Positions 1 through 5,741 of a stretch of 5,741 nt of DNA are shown piece after piece (the first letter of the stretch is position 1; every line of letters starts with the position of its first letter). Source of the DNA: Acidobacteriota bacterium (GTDB taxonomy: Bacteria > Acidobacteriota > Terriglobia > Terriglobales > Acidobacteriaceae). Below the pieces are notes generated by a model. It saw nothing but the letters and a program-made list of their open reading frames with translations. It was not told where the DNA came from and did no database searches. The translations under genes were made by a program, and so were the position numbers. The DNA lies in the NCBI GenBank assembly GCA_025353435.1, contig JANXQR010000108.1, positions 1-5,741 of the forward strand. Direction: 5' to 3'.

Positions 1-1
1 C

Positions 2-64
2 GACCAGCCCGGCGCCAGCTGTGGACCGCGTCAGCTCGAGTTTTCTCTTCGCGTTCAGTTCTAA
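2..64 (+). CDS. C-terminal end of a probable TonB-dependent outer-membrane receptor (5' partial)
   Basis: Only the last 20 codons and the TAA stop (62-64) are in the window. They read DQPGASCGPRQLEFSLRVQF. Alternating hydrophobic residues ending in a terminal phenylalanine are the known C-terminal signature of outer-membrane beta-barrels, recognised by the BAM machinery. PRQLEFSLRVQF also resembles the endings of the large Oar-like TonB-dependent receptors common in Acidobacteriota. A strong intrinsic terminator begins 30 nt after the stop, as expected if a real gene ends here. The other plus frames run through the terminator. The fragment is too short for a firm family call; another barrel protein is possible. 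Substrate cannot be read from the fragment. Confidence 0.55.
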   Translation, partial: DQPGASCGPRQLEFSLRVQF

Positions 65-93
65 TTTGCGAGGAGCCGCAAACGACCACAACC

Positions 94-125
94 GAGGGGG
101 AGCTACGGCTCCCCCTCTTTACTTT
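94..125 (+). terminator. Strong Rho-independent terminator with UACG tetraloop
   Basis: A perfect 10-bp stem, GAGGGGGAGC (94-103) with GCTCCCCCTC (108-117), closes a TACG loop. The closing pair and loop form C(UACG)G, an exceptionally stable UNCG tetraloop. The plus strand continues TTTACTTT (118-125), a U-rich tract. The minus strand has no T-run after the stem, so termination is expected only for rightward transcription. It fits the end of the receptor gene that stops at 64 and insulates the downstream TPR operon. It also argues against any protein start upstream of it for the first TPR gene. Confidence 0.9.
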
Positions 126-206
126 GGGTTGCGAATAATTCGCCGCAACGCCGTCCAGGTGGCGCTCGCTCTAGCCGCCAAACTAAACTCTCTTTCAGGT
201 CAATTT
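126..206 (+). promoter_or_regulatory. Leader/promoter region of the TPR-TPR-hydrolase operon with a 13-bp palindrome
   Basis: This is the only stretch between the upstream terminator and the first TPR start codon, so a promoter for the operon should lie here or overlap the terminator. A perfect palindrome GCGAAT-A-ATTCGC occupies 131-143 and resembles a dimeric repressor or activator site; its regulator is unknown. A second inverted repeat, GGTGGC (158-163) with GCCGCC (174-179) including one G-U pair, could form a hairpin in the leader RNA. I found no convincing sigma-70 -35/-10 pair. A weak AGGT (197-200) precedes the ATG at 207. Confidence 0.4.
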
Positions 207-1250
207 ATGGTTCGGAGTTCATTCGCGGCGCTGTTCTTCTGCTTCGGTTCCCTCCCCTCGAGCGGTCAGGCGCCCGCGGTGGCAATTGGCGATTCTGCTG
301 TTGCCGCATCCACGTTTGAAGACGCCCAGCAACTGGCAGGGAAGGGCCGTCTTGACCAGGCCATGAACGTGTTGAACCAACTCGCCGCTCAGACGCCGGT
401 GCCTCCGGGGGTGGAGCGCCTGCGGGGCATGATCTTCTACGAGAAAGACAAGCTCGCAGATGCGGCGGAGGGGTTCAAGAAGGCGATCGCACAGGACGTT
501 AATGATCGCGAATCAATTGAGATGGAGGGCGTGAGCTTGTTCCGCCTCGGCCGTCCGCAGGAAGCTGTGGGGTTCCTCGAACAGGCGCAACACGAAAAAG
601 TGGAACATGCCAACGTGGAGCCGGAGTATGTGCTTGGACTCTGCTACTCGGATGTAGCGCGGTACGATGATGCGCGCCACGCGTTCGCTGCGCAGTATGG
701 ATTTGCAGGGGATTCGGCGGAGGCTTATCTGCTTGCCGGACGGATGTTCCTGCGTCGGGAATTCCGCGATCCGGCAGCTGCACAGGCTACCAAGGCTCTG
801 GAGTTGAATCCCAATCTGCCGCTTGCGCATGAGCTTCTTGGGGAGGCTGCCTTGGCCCGTGGCGATCTTCCCGGCGCAATTCAGGAACTTGAGGCCGAGC
901 GCAAAATCAATCCACTCGACGGCGGTGTGTATGACCGTCTCGGCGACGCATATTTGCGTGGCGGACAATATGCGGAAGCTCAGACGTCGTTGAACCGCGC
1001 GGTTCTACTGGAGCCGGGGGCAACTGGGCCCTACATCCTGCTTGGACAAACCATGCTGAAGCTAAAACAGCCGATCGAGGCGCTGCACTATTTAACTCGC
1101 GCGGAGAAGATGGACCCCTCCAATTACATTACCCACAATCTCCTGGGGCAGGCGTATAAAGCGACTGGCCAGATGGCTGAGGCGAATCGGGAATTCAAAC
1201 GAGTCGTGGAGATTCAGCATCAGGGCGATCCCAAGCCGGCGGGGAAGTAG
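207..1250 (+). CDS. Secreted tetratricopeptide-repeat protein (347 aa)
   Basis: The protein is an exported all-helical TPR solenoid, probably a periplasmic protein-protein interaction scaffold; no enzymatic domain is visible. Residues 1-22 form a signal peptide (MVRSSF, hydrophobic AALFFCFGSL, cleavage near SGQA), with no lipobox. About nine TPR-like units follow from residue 36 to 338. The clearest are near 205-236 (LAHELLGEAALARGDLPGAI), 239-270, 273-304 and 307-338, with the usual G-Y/A-A-P spacing. I chose ATG 207 because the same frame is open back to 21, but that extension would be encoded through the 94-125 terminator and would bury the signal peptide. The stop is 4 nt before the next TPR gene, so the two are almost certainly cotranscribed and probably translationally coupled. 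The molecular partner is unknown. Confidence 0.85.
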   Translation: MVRSSFAALFFCFGSLPSSGQAPAVAIGDSAVAASTFEDAQQLAGKGRLDQAMNVLNQLAAQTPVPPGVERLRGMIFYEKDKLADAAEGFKKAIAQDVNDRESIEMEGVSLFRLGRPQEAVGFLEQAQHEKVEHANVEPEYVLGLCYSDVARYDDARHAFAAQYGFAGDSAEAYLLAGRMFLRREFRDPAAAQATKALELNPNLPLAHELLGEAALARGDLPGAIQELEAERKINPLDGGVYDRLGDAYLRGGQYAEAQTSLNRAVLLEPGATGPYILLGQTMLKLKQPIEALHYLTRAEKMDPSNYITHNLLGQAYKATGQMAEANREFKRVVEIQHQGDPKPAGK

Positions 1251-1254
1251 AGCG

Positions 1255-3099
1255 ATGCGTCTTCGGTACTTTGGAAATGCCGCATTGGGAATCGCTCTCG
1301 CAGTTTTTGGATTTTGTGTGCAGTGTTCGGGTGCGCAAAACACTGATGCGGCCAAACAGGCGGATGCAGCGTTCAAAGCGGGTACTGAAGCGCGACAGAC
1401 GGGAAATTTGGAAGCCGCTCGCGCGGAATTTGCGAAAGTAACGCGGCTGGCGCCTCGTGTTCCCGAAGGGCATGAAGCGCTGGGCGTGGTCCTGCTTGAG
1501 CTAGGCAAGCCTGGCGAGGCGATTCCAGAATTTGAGGCGGCCAACCGGTTGAAGCCCAATGACGCCGACGTGGAGTCGAACCTTGCGGTCGCGTATGCCC
1601 AGGCCGGACAGGCGGCTAAGGCGGTTCCGCATTTTGAGGCGGCCCTGCGGGAGTCGAAAGAGCCGCAAGCGGCGGGAGTGTACGACAGCTTCGCGCGGGC
1701 ACTGGCGGCGGTTGGCAGACCTGCCGATGCTCTGGAGCAATTCCAAAACGAGAAGAAGCTGACCGGCCCCCGAGCGGATCTGGACGACGCGATTGGGACA
1801 ATCGAAGCACAGCTGGGGAGATGGGAAGAGGCGCGAAGTTCGTTCGAAAGGGCGGTGGCGGAGGATAGCTCGAATGCAACAGCGCGGATTCACCTGGGAG
1901 TGCTGCTGCGGCAGCAACATGACCCTGCGGCGTCGCTGCAGGTGCTGGAGCCGCTGGCGAAGCAAGATCCTCCAAGTGCAACCGGGCTGGCTGAGTATGG
2001 TCGCACGCTTGCCGTTGCAGGACAGGACGATGCGGCCGTCGCGGCCTTGATTCGGGCTCTGGAATTGAACTCGAAGTTGCCGGGGACGGCGGCGGAGTTG
2101 GCTATGGCTCTGCAGCGGTTGGGTAGGCAGGAAGAAGCAATCCCGTGGTTCAAGAAGGCGCTGGAGTTGGAACCACACGAAGCGGATGTACTCGCGAATC
2201 TTGGGTTGGCGCTAACGCTTACCGGTAAAGCAAATGAAGCGCTGCCATACCTGGCGAGGGCGCGCGCGGAGGATCCGAAGAACCCGACGAATGTGAAGGA
2301 TCTGGGTGTGGCGCACATCCAGCTTTCGGCGTTCGACGAGGCAATTGGAGATTTCAAGGCGGCACTCGCCCTTGATCCGAACGACCCGCAACTCCACTAC
2401 GATCTTGGGCTGGCGTACAAGTTCAAGGATCGGCTTGACGAAGCGGCCGCTGAGCTGGCCAAGGCCGGCGGGATGGATCCGGCACTCGAAGATCCGCCAT
2501 ACACGCTAGGAATTCTTGATATGCAAATGGGGAAGCTCGCCGAAGCAGCAACGGAGCTGAAGAAGGCTGTGGCGCTGCAACCCGACAACGGCAATGCATG
2601 GGCGATTCTGGGCAGCACGCTCAAGCAGGATGGGCAGCTTGAGGAGGCGCGCGAGGCTTTGGAGAAGGCAGTTTCTCTGCAGCCTGGGCAGCCCGGCCCG
2701 TTGGTGACGCTGGCGGGAGTCCTTGCGGATGAAGCCACTGAGTTCTCCTCCCAGGCAGATGCCGCGGACTCCACTGGAGATACGGCGAAGGCCAAGCAAC
2801 TGCGCGAGCAAGTGACGGCGTTGCGTCATAGCGCGGCGGAATACCGCAAGCAGAGTGCGGAGTTGAGCCGCGCGGCGGTGAATCGGCAGCGCGCGAATTT
2901 CGCGCTGAACGCTGGCAATCAACAGTTGATGAAGGGGCAGATCGCCGACGCGATCTCGCGCTATCAAGAGTCGATTGCAGCGGACCCAACGTTCGCCGGT
3001 CCGCATACACAGTTGGCCGTAGCCTACGATCGCCAGGGCCGGAGACAGGATGCCGCAGCGGAACGCGTAAAGGCGACAGAGTTGGGCTCTGGCAAATAA
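1255..3099 (+). CDS. Secreted multi-TPR protein (614 aa)
   Basis: This is a larger exported TPR protein, likely periplasmic. Residues 1-27 are a signal peptide: MRLRYFGNAA, hydrophobic LGIALAVFGF, then cleavage after CSGA. The two cysteines there lack a proper lipobox residue before them. TPR-like units run almost continuously from about residue 36 to 478. The best lie near 70-101, 276-308, 310-342, 344-376, 378-410 and 446-478, with repeated signatures such as LGxAL…G…EAI and ALxLxP. Residues about 489-545 break the pattern with a charged, Ala/Gln-rich, probably coiled helical segment. Two more TPRs close the protein (about 547-612). No catalytic motif is seen. ATG 1255 lies 4 nt after the preceding stop, with a purine-rich GGGGAAG (1241-1247) upstream overlapping that gene's end. 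Context suggests a partner of the adjacent TPR protein and hydrolase; this is inference. Confidence 0.88.
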   Translation: MRLRYFGNAALGIALAVFGFCVQCSGAQNTDAAKQADAAFKAGTEARQTGNLEAARAEFAKVTRLAPRVPEGHEALGVVLLELGKPGEAIPEFEAANRLKPNDADVESNLAVAYAQAGQAAKAVPHFEAALRESKEPQAAGVYDSFARALAAVGRPADALEQFQNEKKLTGPRADLDDAIGTIEAQLGRWEEARSSFERAVAEDSSNATARIHLGVLLRQQHDPAASLQVLEPLAKQDPPSATGLAEYGRTLAVAGQDDAAVAALIRALELNSKLPGTAAELAMALQRLGRQEEAIPWFKKALELEPHEADVLANLGLALTLTGKANEALPYLARARAEDPKNPTNVKDLGVAHIQLSAFDEAIGDFKAALALDPNDPQLHYDLGLAYKFKDRLDEAAAELAKAGGMDPALEDPPYTLGILDMQMGKLAEAATELKKAVALQPDNGNAWAILGSTLKQDGQLEEAREALEKAVSLQPGQPGPLVTLAGVLADEATEFSSQADAADSTGDTAKAKQLREQVTALRHSAAEYRKQSAELSRAAVNRQRANFALNAGNQQLMKGQIADAISRYQESIAADPTFAGPHTQLAVAYDRQGRRQDAAAERVKATELGSGK

Positions 3100-3116
3100 G
3101 ATTTCAGCTTGCAATG

Positions 3117-3124
3117 AGGAAGGG
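3117..3124 (+). promoter_or_regulatory. Ribosome binding site of the GH-A hydrolase gene
   Basis: AGGAAGGG lies in the 31-nt gap after the second TPR gene. It sits 6 nt before ATG 3131, 9 nt before ATG 3134 and 3 nt before an in-frame TTG at 3128. The spacing favours ATG 3131 and makes the TTG start unlikely. Confidence 0.65.
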
Positions 3125-3130
3125 TGATTG

Positions 3131-4261
3131 ATGATGCAGCCGTTGGTGCGTCGTGTGTTGTTGTCTTTGATCGTGGGAATGCTGGCCTGTGTGTCGCCTG
3201 CACTTTTGGCGCAAGATCGGTGGACCGAGGAACAAGCCAATGCCTGGTACGCCAAGCAGGCGTGGCCGGTGGGCGCAAATTTCCTCCCGTCGACAGCCAT
3301 CAACGAGCTGGAGATGTGGCAGGCTGAGACGTTTGACGCACCGACCATCGATCGCGAATTGGGATGGGCGGAGGGCATCGGGATGAATACGATGCGCGTG
3401 TTCCTGCACAACCTTGTGTGGGAGCAAAACCCCGCAGAATTCGACAAGCGCATCGATGCATTTCTTGCCATCGCGGCGCGACATCATATTCGTCCCGTGT
3501 TTGTGCTCTTCGATTCGTGCTGGGATCCGAACCCGCAGCTTGGTCCGCAGCATCCTCCCATTCCGGGCGTTCACAACTCGGGTTGGGTGCAGGCGCCGGG
3601 AGTGAAGATTCTCGCCGATCCCACGCAGTATCCTCGGCTGGAGCGCTATGTAAAGGGTGTTGTCCGGTCGTTCGCCAACGATCAACGTGTGCTGGCATGG
3701 GATGTGTGGAACGAGCCCGATAACGGCAACGAATCCTCTTATGTGAACGGCGAGGCCAAGTCGAAGACCGACATCATTCTCGGCTTGTTGCCGCAAGTAT
3801 TTGCGTGGGCACGGAGTGCTCATCCGTCGCAGCCTTTGACCAGCGGCATCTGGCACGGGGACTGGGCGAATCTGACAGTCATGCCGCCAATGGCCAGGGT
3901 CCAAATCGAACAGTCTGACGTAATCAGCTTTCACAATTACGGCTGGCCCGAGGATTTCGAAGCGCACGTGAAAATGCTGGAGCAATTCCACCGGCCGCTC
4001 ATGTGCACGGAGTACATGGCGCGAGGCGCGGGGAGCACGTTCGACACGATTCTTCCGATCGCCAAGCAATACCATGTGGCCGCGATTAACTGGGGACTCG
4101 TGGCGGGCAAGAGTCAGACGTATTTGCCTTGGGACTCATGGCAGCGGCCTTACGTGAAAGATCAGCCGACGATTTGGTTCCACGATGTGTTCCATCCCGA
4201 TGGGACGCCCTACCGGCAACGCGAGGCGGAGATCATTCGCAGTCTGACGGGCGGGAAATAG
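3131..4261 (+). CDS. Exported clan GH-A glycoside hydrolase, GH5-like (cellulase/xylanase-type, 376 aa)
   Basis: This is a predicted retaining TIM-barrel glycosidase acting in the periplasm or outside the cell. Residues 1-27 are a signal peptide (MMQPLVRR, hydrophobic core, cleavage after SPALLA). The mature part is a single barrel of about 350 residues with no carbohydrate-binding module. AWDVWNEP at 189-196 gives the clan GH-A Asn-Glu pair, with E195 as acid/base. SFHNY (266-270) matches a beta-strand histidine/tyrosine site. LMCTEYMAR (290-298) supplies the likely nucleophile E294. INWGLVAGKSQT (319-330) matches the usual beta-8 tryptophan region. The N-terminal FLPSTAINELEMWQAETFD is typical of a bacterial subgroup often annotated as 1,4-beta-xylanase or cellulase-family protein. 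Linkage specificity is not established, and the exact GH family is uncertain. It is the third gene of the TPR cluster. Confidence 0.85.
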   Translation: MMQPLVRRVLLSLIVGMLACVSPALLAQDRWTEEQANAWYAKQAWPVGANFLPSTAINELEMWQAETFDAPTIDRELGWAEGIGMNTMRVFLHNLVWEQNPAEFDKRIDAFLAIAARHHIRPVFVLFDSCWDPNPQLGPQHPPIPGVHNSGWVQAPGVKILADPTQYPRLERYVKGVVRSFANDQRVLAWDVWNEPDNGNESSYVNGEAKSKTDIILGLLPQVFAWARSAHPSQPLTSGIWHGDWANLTVMPPMARVQIEQSDVISFHNYGWPEDFEAHVKMLEQFHRPLMCTEYMARGAGSTFDTILPIAKQYHVAAINWGLVAGKSQTYLPWDSWQRPYVKDQPTIWFHDVFHPDGTPYRQREAEIIRSLTGGK

Positions 4262-4436
4262 GGGCTCCGCATCTACGGGCTGTGCGTCACTTTGATGGCG
4301 CGGCATTTTGAGCCGCAAATTTAAAACGCCATGAAGTCTTTGGTCCCGCCCTCCATTTTGGCACAGATCGCTGCGTGAGCTGCGCCGTCCCCGCGTCGGG
4401 GTTGGTGCATCACAATATAAGCGATCTCGTATCGCC

Positions 4437-4442
4437 AAGGAG
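4437..4442 (+). promoter_or_regulatory. Ribosome binding site setting a GTG start
   Basis: AAGGAG is a near-perfect Shine-Dalgarno and ends 9 nt before GTG 4452. The next in-frame methionine codon is residue 31, inside the first predicted membrane helix, so this site decides the start. Confidence 0.8.
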
Positions 4443-4451
4443 AGTTAAACA

Positions 4452-4733
4452 GTGTCGGATTATCGTGTAAGCAAGGGTGAGGCGCGGGAAGACCAGGTAA
4501 CTTCCGCAATTGAAAAGGTAACTTCGCAGGCTCCATCGAGCATGTTTCTTGGCATGGCGCTTGGTTCAATGGCCGTGTCGGTCGCATTCCACCTCTCGCA
4601 CAAAAAGCATGAAGCTCTTTTTGTGGGTCAATGGGCCGCGCCCCTTCTTTTGATGGGTATTTACAACAAAATGGTAAAGCAGCACGGCTCGGATGCTTCG
4701 AAGGAGTCGTCTGACCGTTCCGTACATGCCTGA
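4452..4733 (+). CDS. Small two-helix membrane protein of unknown function (93 aa)
   Basis: I do not recognise a named family. The protein starts at GTG behind AAGGAG. Residues 1-28 are polar and charged (SKGEAREDQVTSAIEKV). Two hydrophobic helices follow, about 29-48 (SSMFLGMALGSMAVSVAFHL) and 56-73 (LFVGQWAAPLLLMGIYNK), joined by a short basic turn SHKKHEA. The tail is hydrophilic, rich in Ser, Lys and Asp. There is no cleavable signal and no cysteine or catalytic motif, so a membrane hairpin with both ends on one side is the simplest model. The gene stands alone: 190 nt after the hydrolase and convergent with the GH127 gene, with 142 nt between stops. A TATAAG at 4416-4421 could be part of a -10 element, but no matching -35 is seen. 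The coding call rests on the ribosome binding site and the coherent membrane pattern. Confidence 0.75.
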   Translation: MSDYRVSKGEAREDQVTSAIEKVTSQAPSSMFLGMALGSMAVSVAFHLSHKKHEALFVGQWAAPLLLMGIYNKMVKQHGSDASKESSDRSVHA

Positions 4734-4875
4734 GCGGCGCGCAGTAGCCATCCGAAAAAAGTGAAATGGGGTCCGGCGAGCTTGGGCGCGGCAAGCGTGC
4801 TCTCGAGGAAAGGATTGCGCCGGCTCTGCTCATTTCGAAGTTCTTGAAGGAACCGTTCGCATACGCGACAAACAA

Positions 4876-5741
4876 CTACGATTTTCCAACGCCGCCGCAC
4901 TGCGGAAACGCGGTGATGCGCAGTTTGGCAGCTGCATACGGAATGAGCGTGATCGTCTCCAATGGTTCAGCGGTTGCGACGGGACTTTGTGGGAGCGAGT
5001 TCGCCACACCATCTTCCGCGCGCCATTCTGGGACCTTGCGTGCCTTCGCGCTAATGCTCACTGACGACTGCTTTCGCGCGAAGGGAGCGTCGCCCAGTTC
5101 GGTCTCGCTCACTTCTAAACTCTTGGCGGGATTGTTCGCATCGACTTCAAGTGCGAAGTTCCATGCGCTCGAAGGGAAAACCTGCCAGTCAGCGGTCATG
5201 CCGCGATCGCGGAGCTTGACCCAGTCTTCGCCGATGCCGTAAGAGAAGACCAGCGGGCCGCGTTCGACCGCGATGGAGTCGTTGTACCAACGGGAGATGC
5301 GCGGGTGCATGGGGAATGTGAGCTCAACGCGATCGCCAGCTTTCCAGGTGCGATCGATGCGAGCGAAACTTCCTGCGGTGGGGCCAACTTCAGGAACACC
5401 GTTCACTGCGAGAGTGGTTCCTTCCGCCCAAGCGGGGATGCGCAACTGCAGCGGGAACCCCAATGGTGACGCGGGGTTCACCGTGATGCGGATGCCGCCC
5501 TTGAACGGATAGTCAGTCTCCTCGATGACGTGTACAGCTGTGCCGCGTACGCTTGTGTGCACCTCGCATGGTGCGTAGGCAACTGCGGCCAGTCCGTCTT
5601 CGTTTTCGCTTGCACCGCTAAGCATGAAGAGGCTGGTGGCGAATTTCGGCCATCCTTGATGGAAGTTCGCCGTGCAGCACCCGAAGTTGGGTTCGAGACC
5701 ATAGAGGTTCGAGTCGGCCAGGTTGTTCGTGTAGACGTTCG
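4876..5741 (-). CDS. GH127 beta-L-arabinofuranosidase-type glycoside hydrolase (DUF1680), C-terminal part, 5' truncated by the window edge
   Basis: The frame is open from the window edge to TAG at 4876-4878, giving 287 residues; the N-terminal half lies beyond 5741. Fragment residues 16-33 read EPNFGCCTANFHQGWPKF, the GH127 hallmark. By comparison with the characterised Bifidobacterium enzyme HypBA1, the paired cysteines (codons 5677-5679 and 5674-5676) correspond to nucleophile Cys417 and zinc ligand Cys418. The acid/base Glu and the other zinc ligands (Glu338, Cys340) would lie outside the window. After the barrel end comes the family's beta-sandwich: FPLQLRIPAWAEG, TWKAGDRVELTFPMHPR and AVERGPLVFSYGI. 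The 265 residues after the CC pair are slightly more than the roughly 240 in HypBA1. The enzyme should release L-arabinofuranose, though GH127 members vary in substrate. The ATG at 5623-5625 is internal (FMLSG), not the start. Confidence 0.92.
   Translation of the reverse strand, partial: NVYTNNLADSNLYGLEPNFGCCTANFHQGWPKFATSLFMLSGASENEDGLAAVAYAPCEVHTSVRGTAVHVIEETDYPFKGGIRITVNPASPLGFPLQLRIPAWAEGTTLAVNGVPEVGPTAGSFARIDRTWKAGDRVELTFPMHPRISRWYNDSIAVERGPLVFSYGIGEDWVKLRDRGMTADWQVFPSSAWNFALEVDANNPAKSLEVSETELGDAPFARKQSSVSISAKARKVPEWRAEDGVANSLPQSPVATAEPLETITLIPYAAAKLRITAFPQCGGVGKS

Noticed and set aside
1255..1326. Second TPR protein as a lipoprotein because of the cysteines at residues 21 and 24
   Set aside because: The residues before the cysteines (Phe and Gln) do not fit the lipobox, which needs a small residue at -1. 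Cleavage after CSGA by signal peptidase I fits better.
2506..4075. Two long minus-strand open frames (2506-3471 and 3104-4075, each over 320 codons) opposite the TPR and hydrolase genes
   Set aside because: They are antisense to genes with clear domains. Their translations are rich in Arg, His, Pro and Cys without any domain, which is typical of frames left open by GC-rich codon use.
4300..4326. Hairpin GCGGC-attttga-GCCGC after the hydrolase stop, followed by AAATTTAAAA, as an operon terminator
   Set aside because: The stem is only 5 bp and is followed by A-rich rather than U-rich sequence on the plus strand. It could be a weak terminator but does not meet a usable standard.
4359..4374. TGGCAC…CTGC resembling a sigma-54 -24/-12 promoter upstream of the small membrane protein
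   Set aside because: The GG-to-GC spacing is off by one base from the strictly required distance, and the -12 half lacks the TT. A chance match is more likely.
4331..4378. 15-codon ATG frame in the gap before the small membrane protein, as a leader peptide
   Set aside because: It has no Shine-Dalgarno, no run of regulatory codons and no attenuator-like hairpins coupled to it.
4755..4796. Possible minus-strand terminator for the GH127 gene: GCTTG/CAAGC hairpin (4780-4796) and a T-run (4755-4760 on the minus strand)
   Set aside because: The stem is 5 bp and the T-run lies about 20 nt beyond it, which is not a functional intrinsic-terminator geometry.
4766..5242. Plus-strand 158-codon open frame after the small membrane protein
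   Set aside because: Most of it lies opposite the well-supported GH127 gene, it lacks a ribosome binding site, and the translation shows no recognisable motif.

Overview
The window looks like chromosomal DNA of a soil-type Acidobacteriota, most likely class Terriglobia. This is inferred from style, not from a marker gene. The DNA is GC-rich, and the gene set is typical of those genomes: an outer-membrane receptor C-terminus, secreted tetratricopeptide-repeat (TPR) proteins, exported glycoside hydrolases, and a small two-helix membrane protein. No phage, transposon, CRISPR, tRNA or rRNA signal is visible.

Layout. Positions 2-64 are the last 20 codons of an upstream gene whose end (…QLEFSLRVQF-stop) looks like the terminal beta strand of a TonB-dependent outer-membrane receptor. 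A strong intrinsic terminator with a UACG tetraloop follows at 94-125. A short leader (126-206) carries a perfect 13-bp palindrome. Then comes a compact three-gene plus-strand cluster: a secreted TPR protein (207-1250), a larger secreted TPR protein (1255-3099, 4 nt downstream), and an exported clan GH-A glycoside hydrolase of GH5-like type (3131-4261, 31 nt downstream). After a 190-nt gap, a small two-helix membrane protein (4452-4733) starts at GTG behind an excellent Shine-Dalgarno. The right end is a convergent minus-strand gene whose C-terminal 287 codons are visible (4876-5741). It is a GH127 beta-L-arabinofuranosidase-type enzyme with the diagnostic FGCCTAN motif; its N-terminal half lies outside the window.

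How the genes may work together (inference). Receptor, two periplasmic TPR solenoids, an endo-acting-type GH-A hydrolase and a GH127 enzyme together resemble a plant-polysaccharide utilisation region. In that reading the hydrolases cut arabinose-containing or hemicellulosic glycan, the receptor takes up the products, and the TPR proteins act as scaffold or binding partners. The sequence directly supports the enzyme folds, export signals and gene spacing. It does not show the substrate or any physical partnership. The most useful points for a second look are the upstream start artefact that a terminator rules out, the palindrome in the operon leader, the receptor-TPR-TPR-hydrolase arrangement, the little-characterised GH-A subfamily and the small membrane protein.
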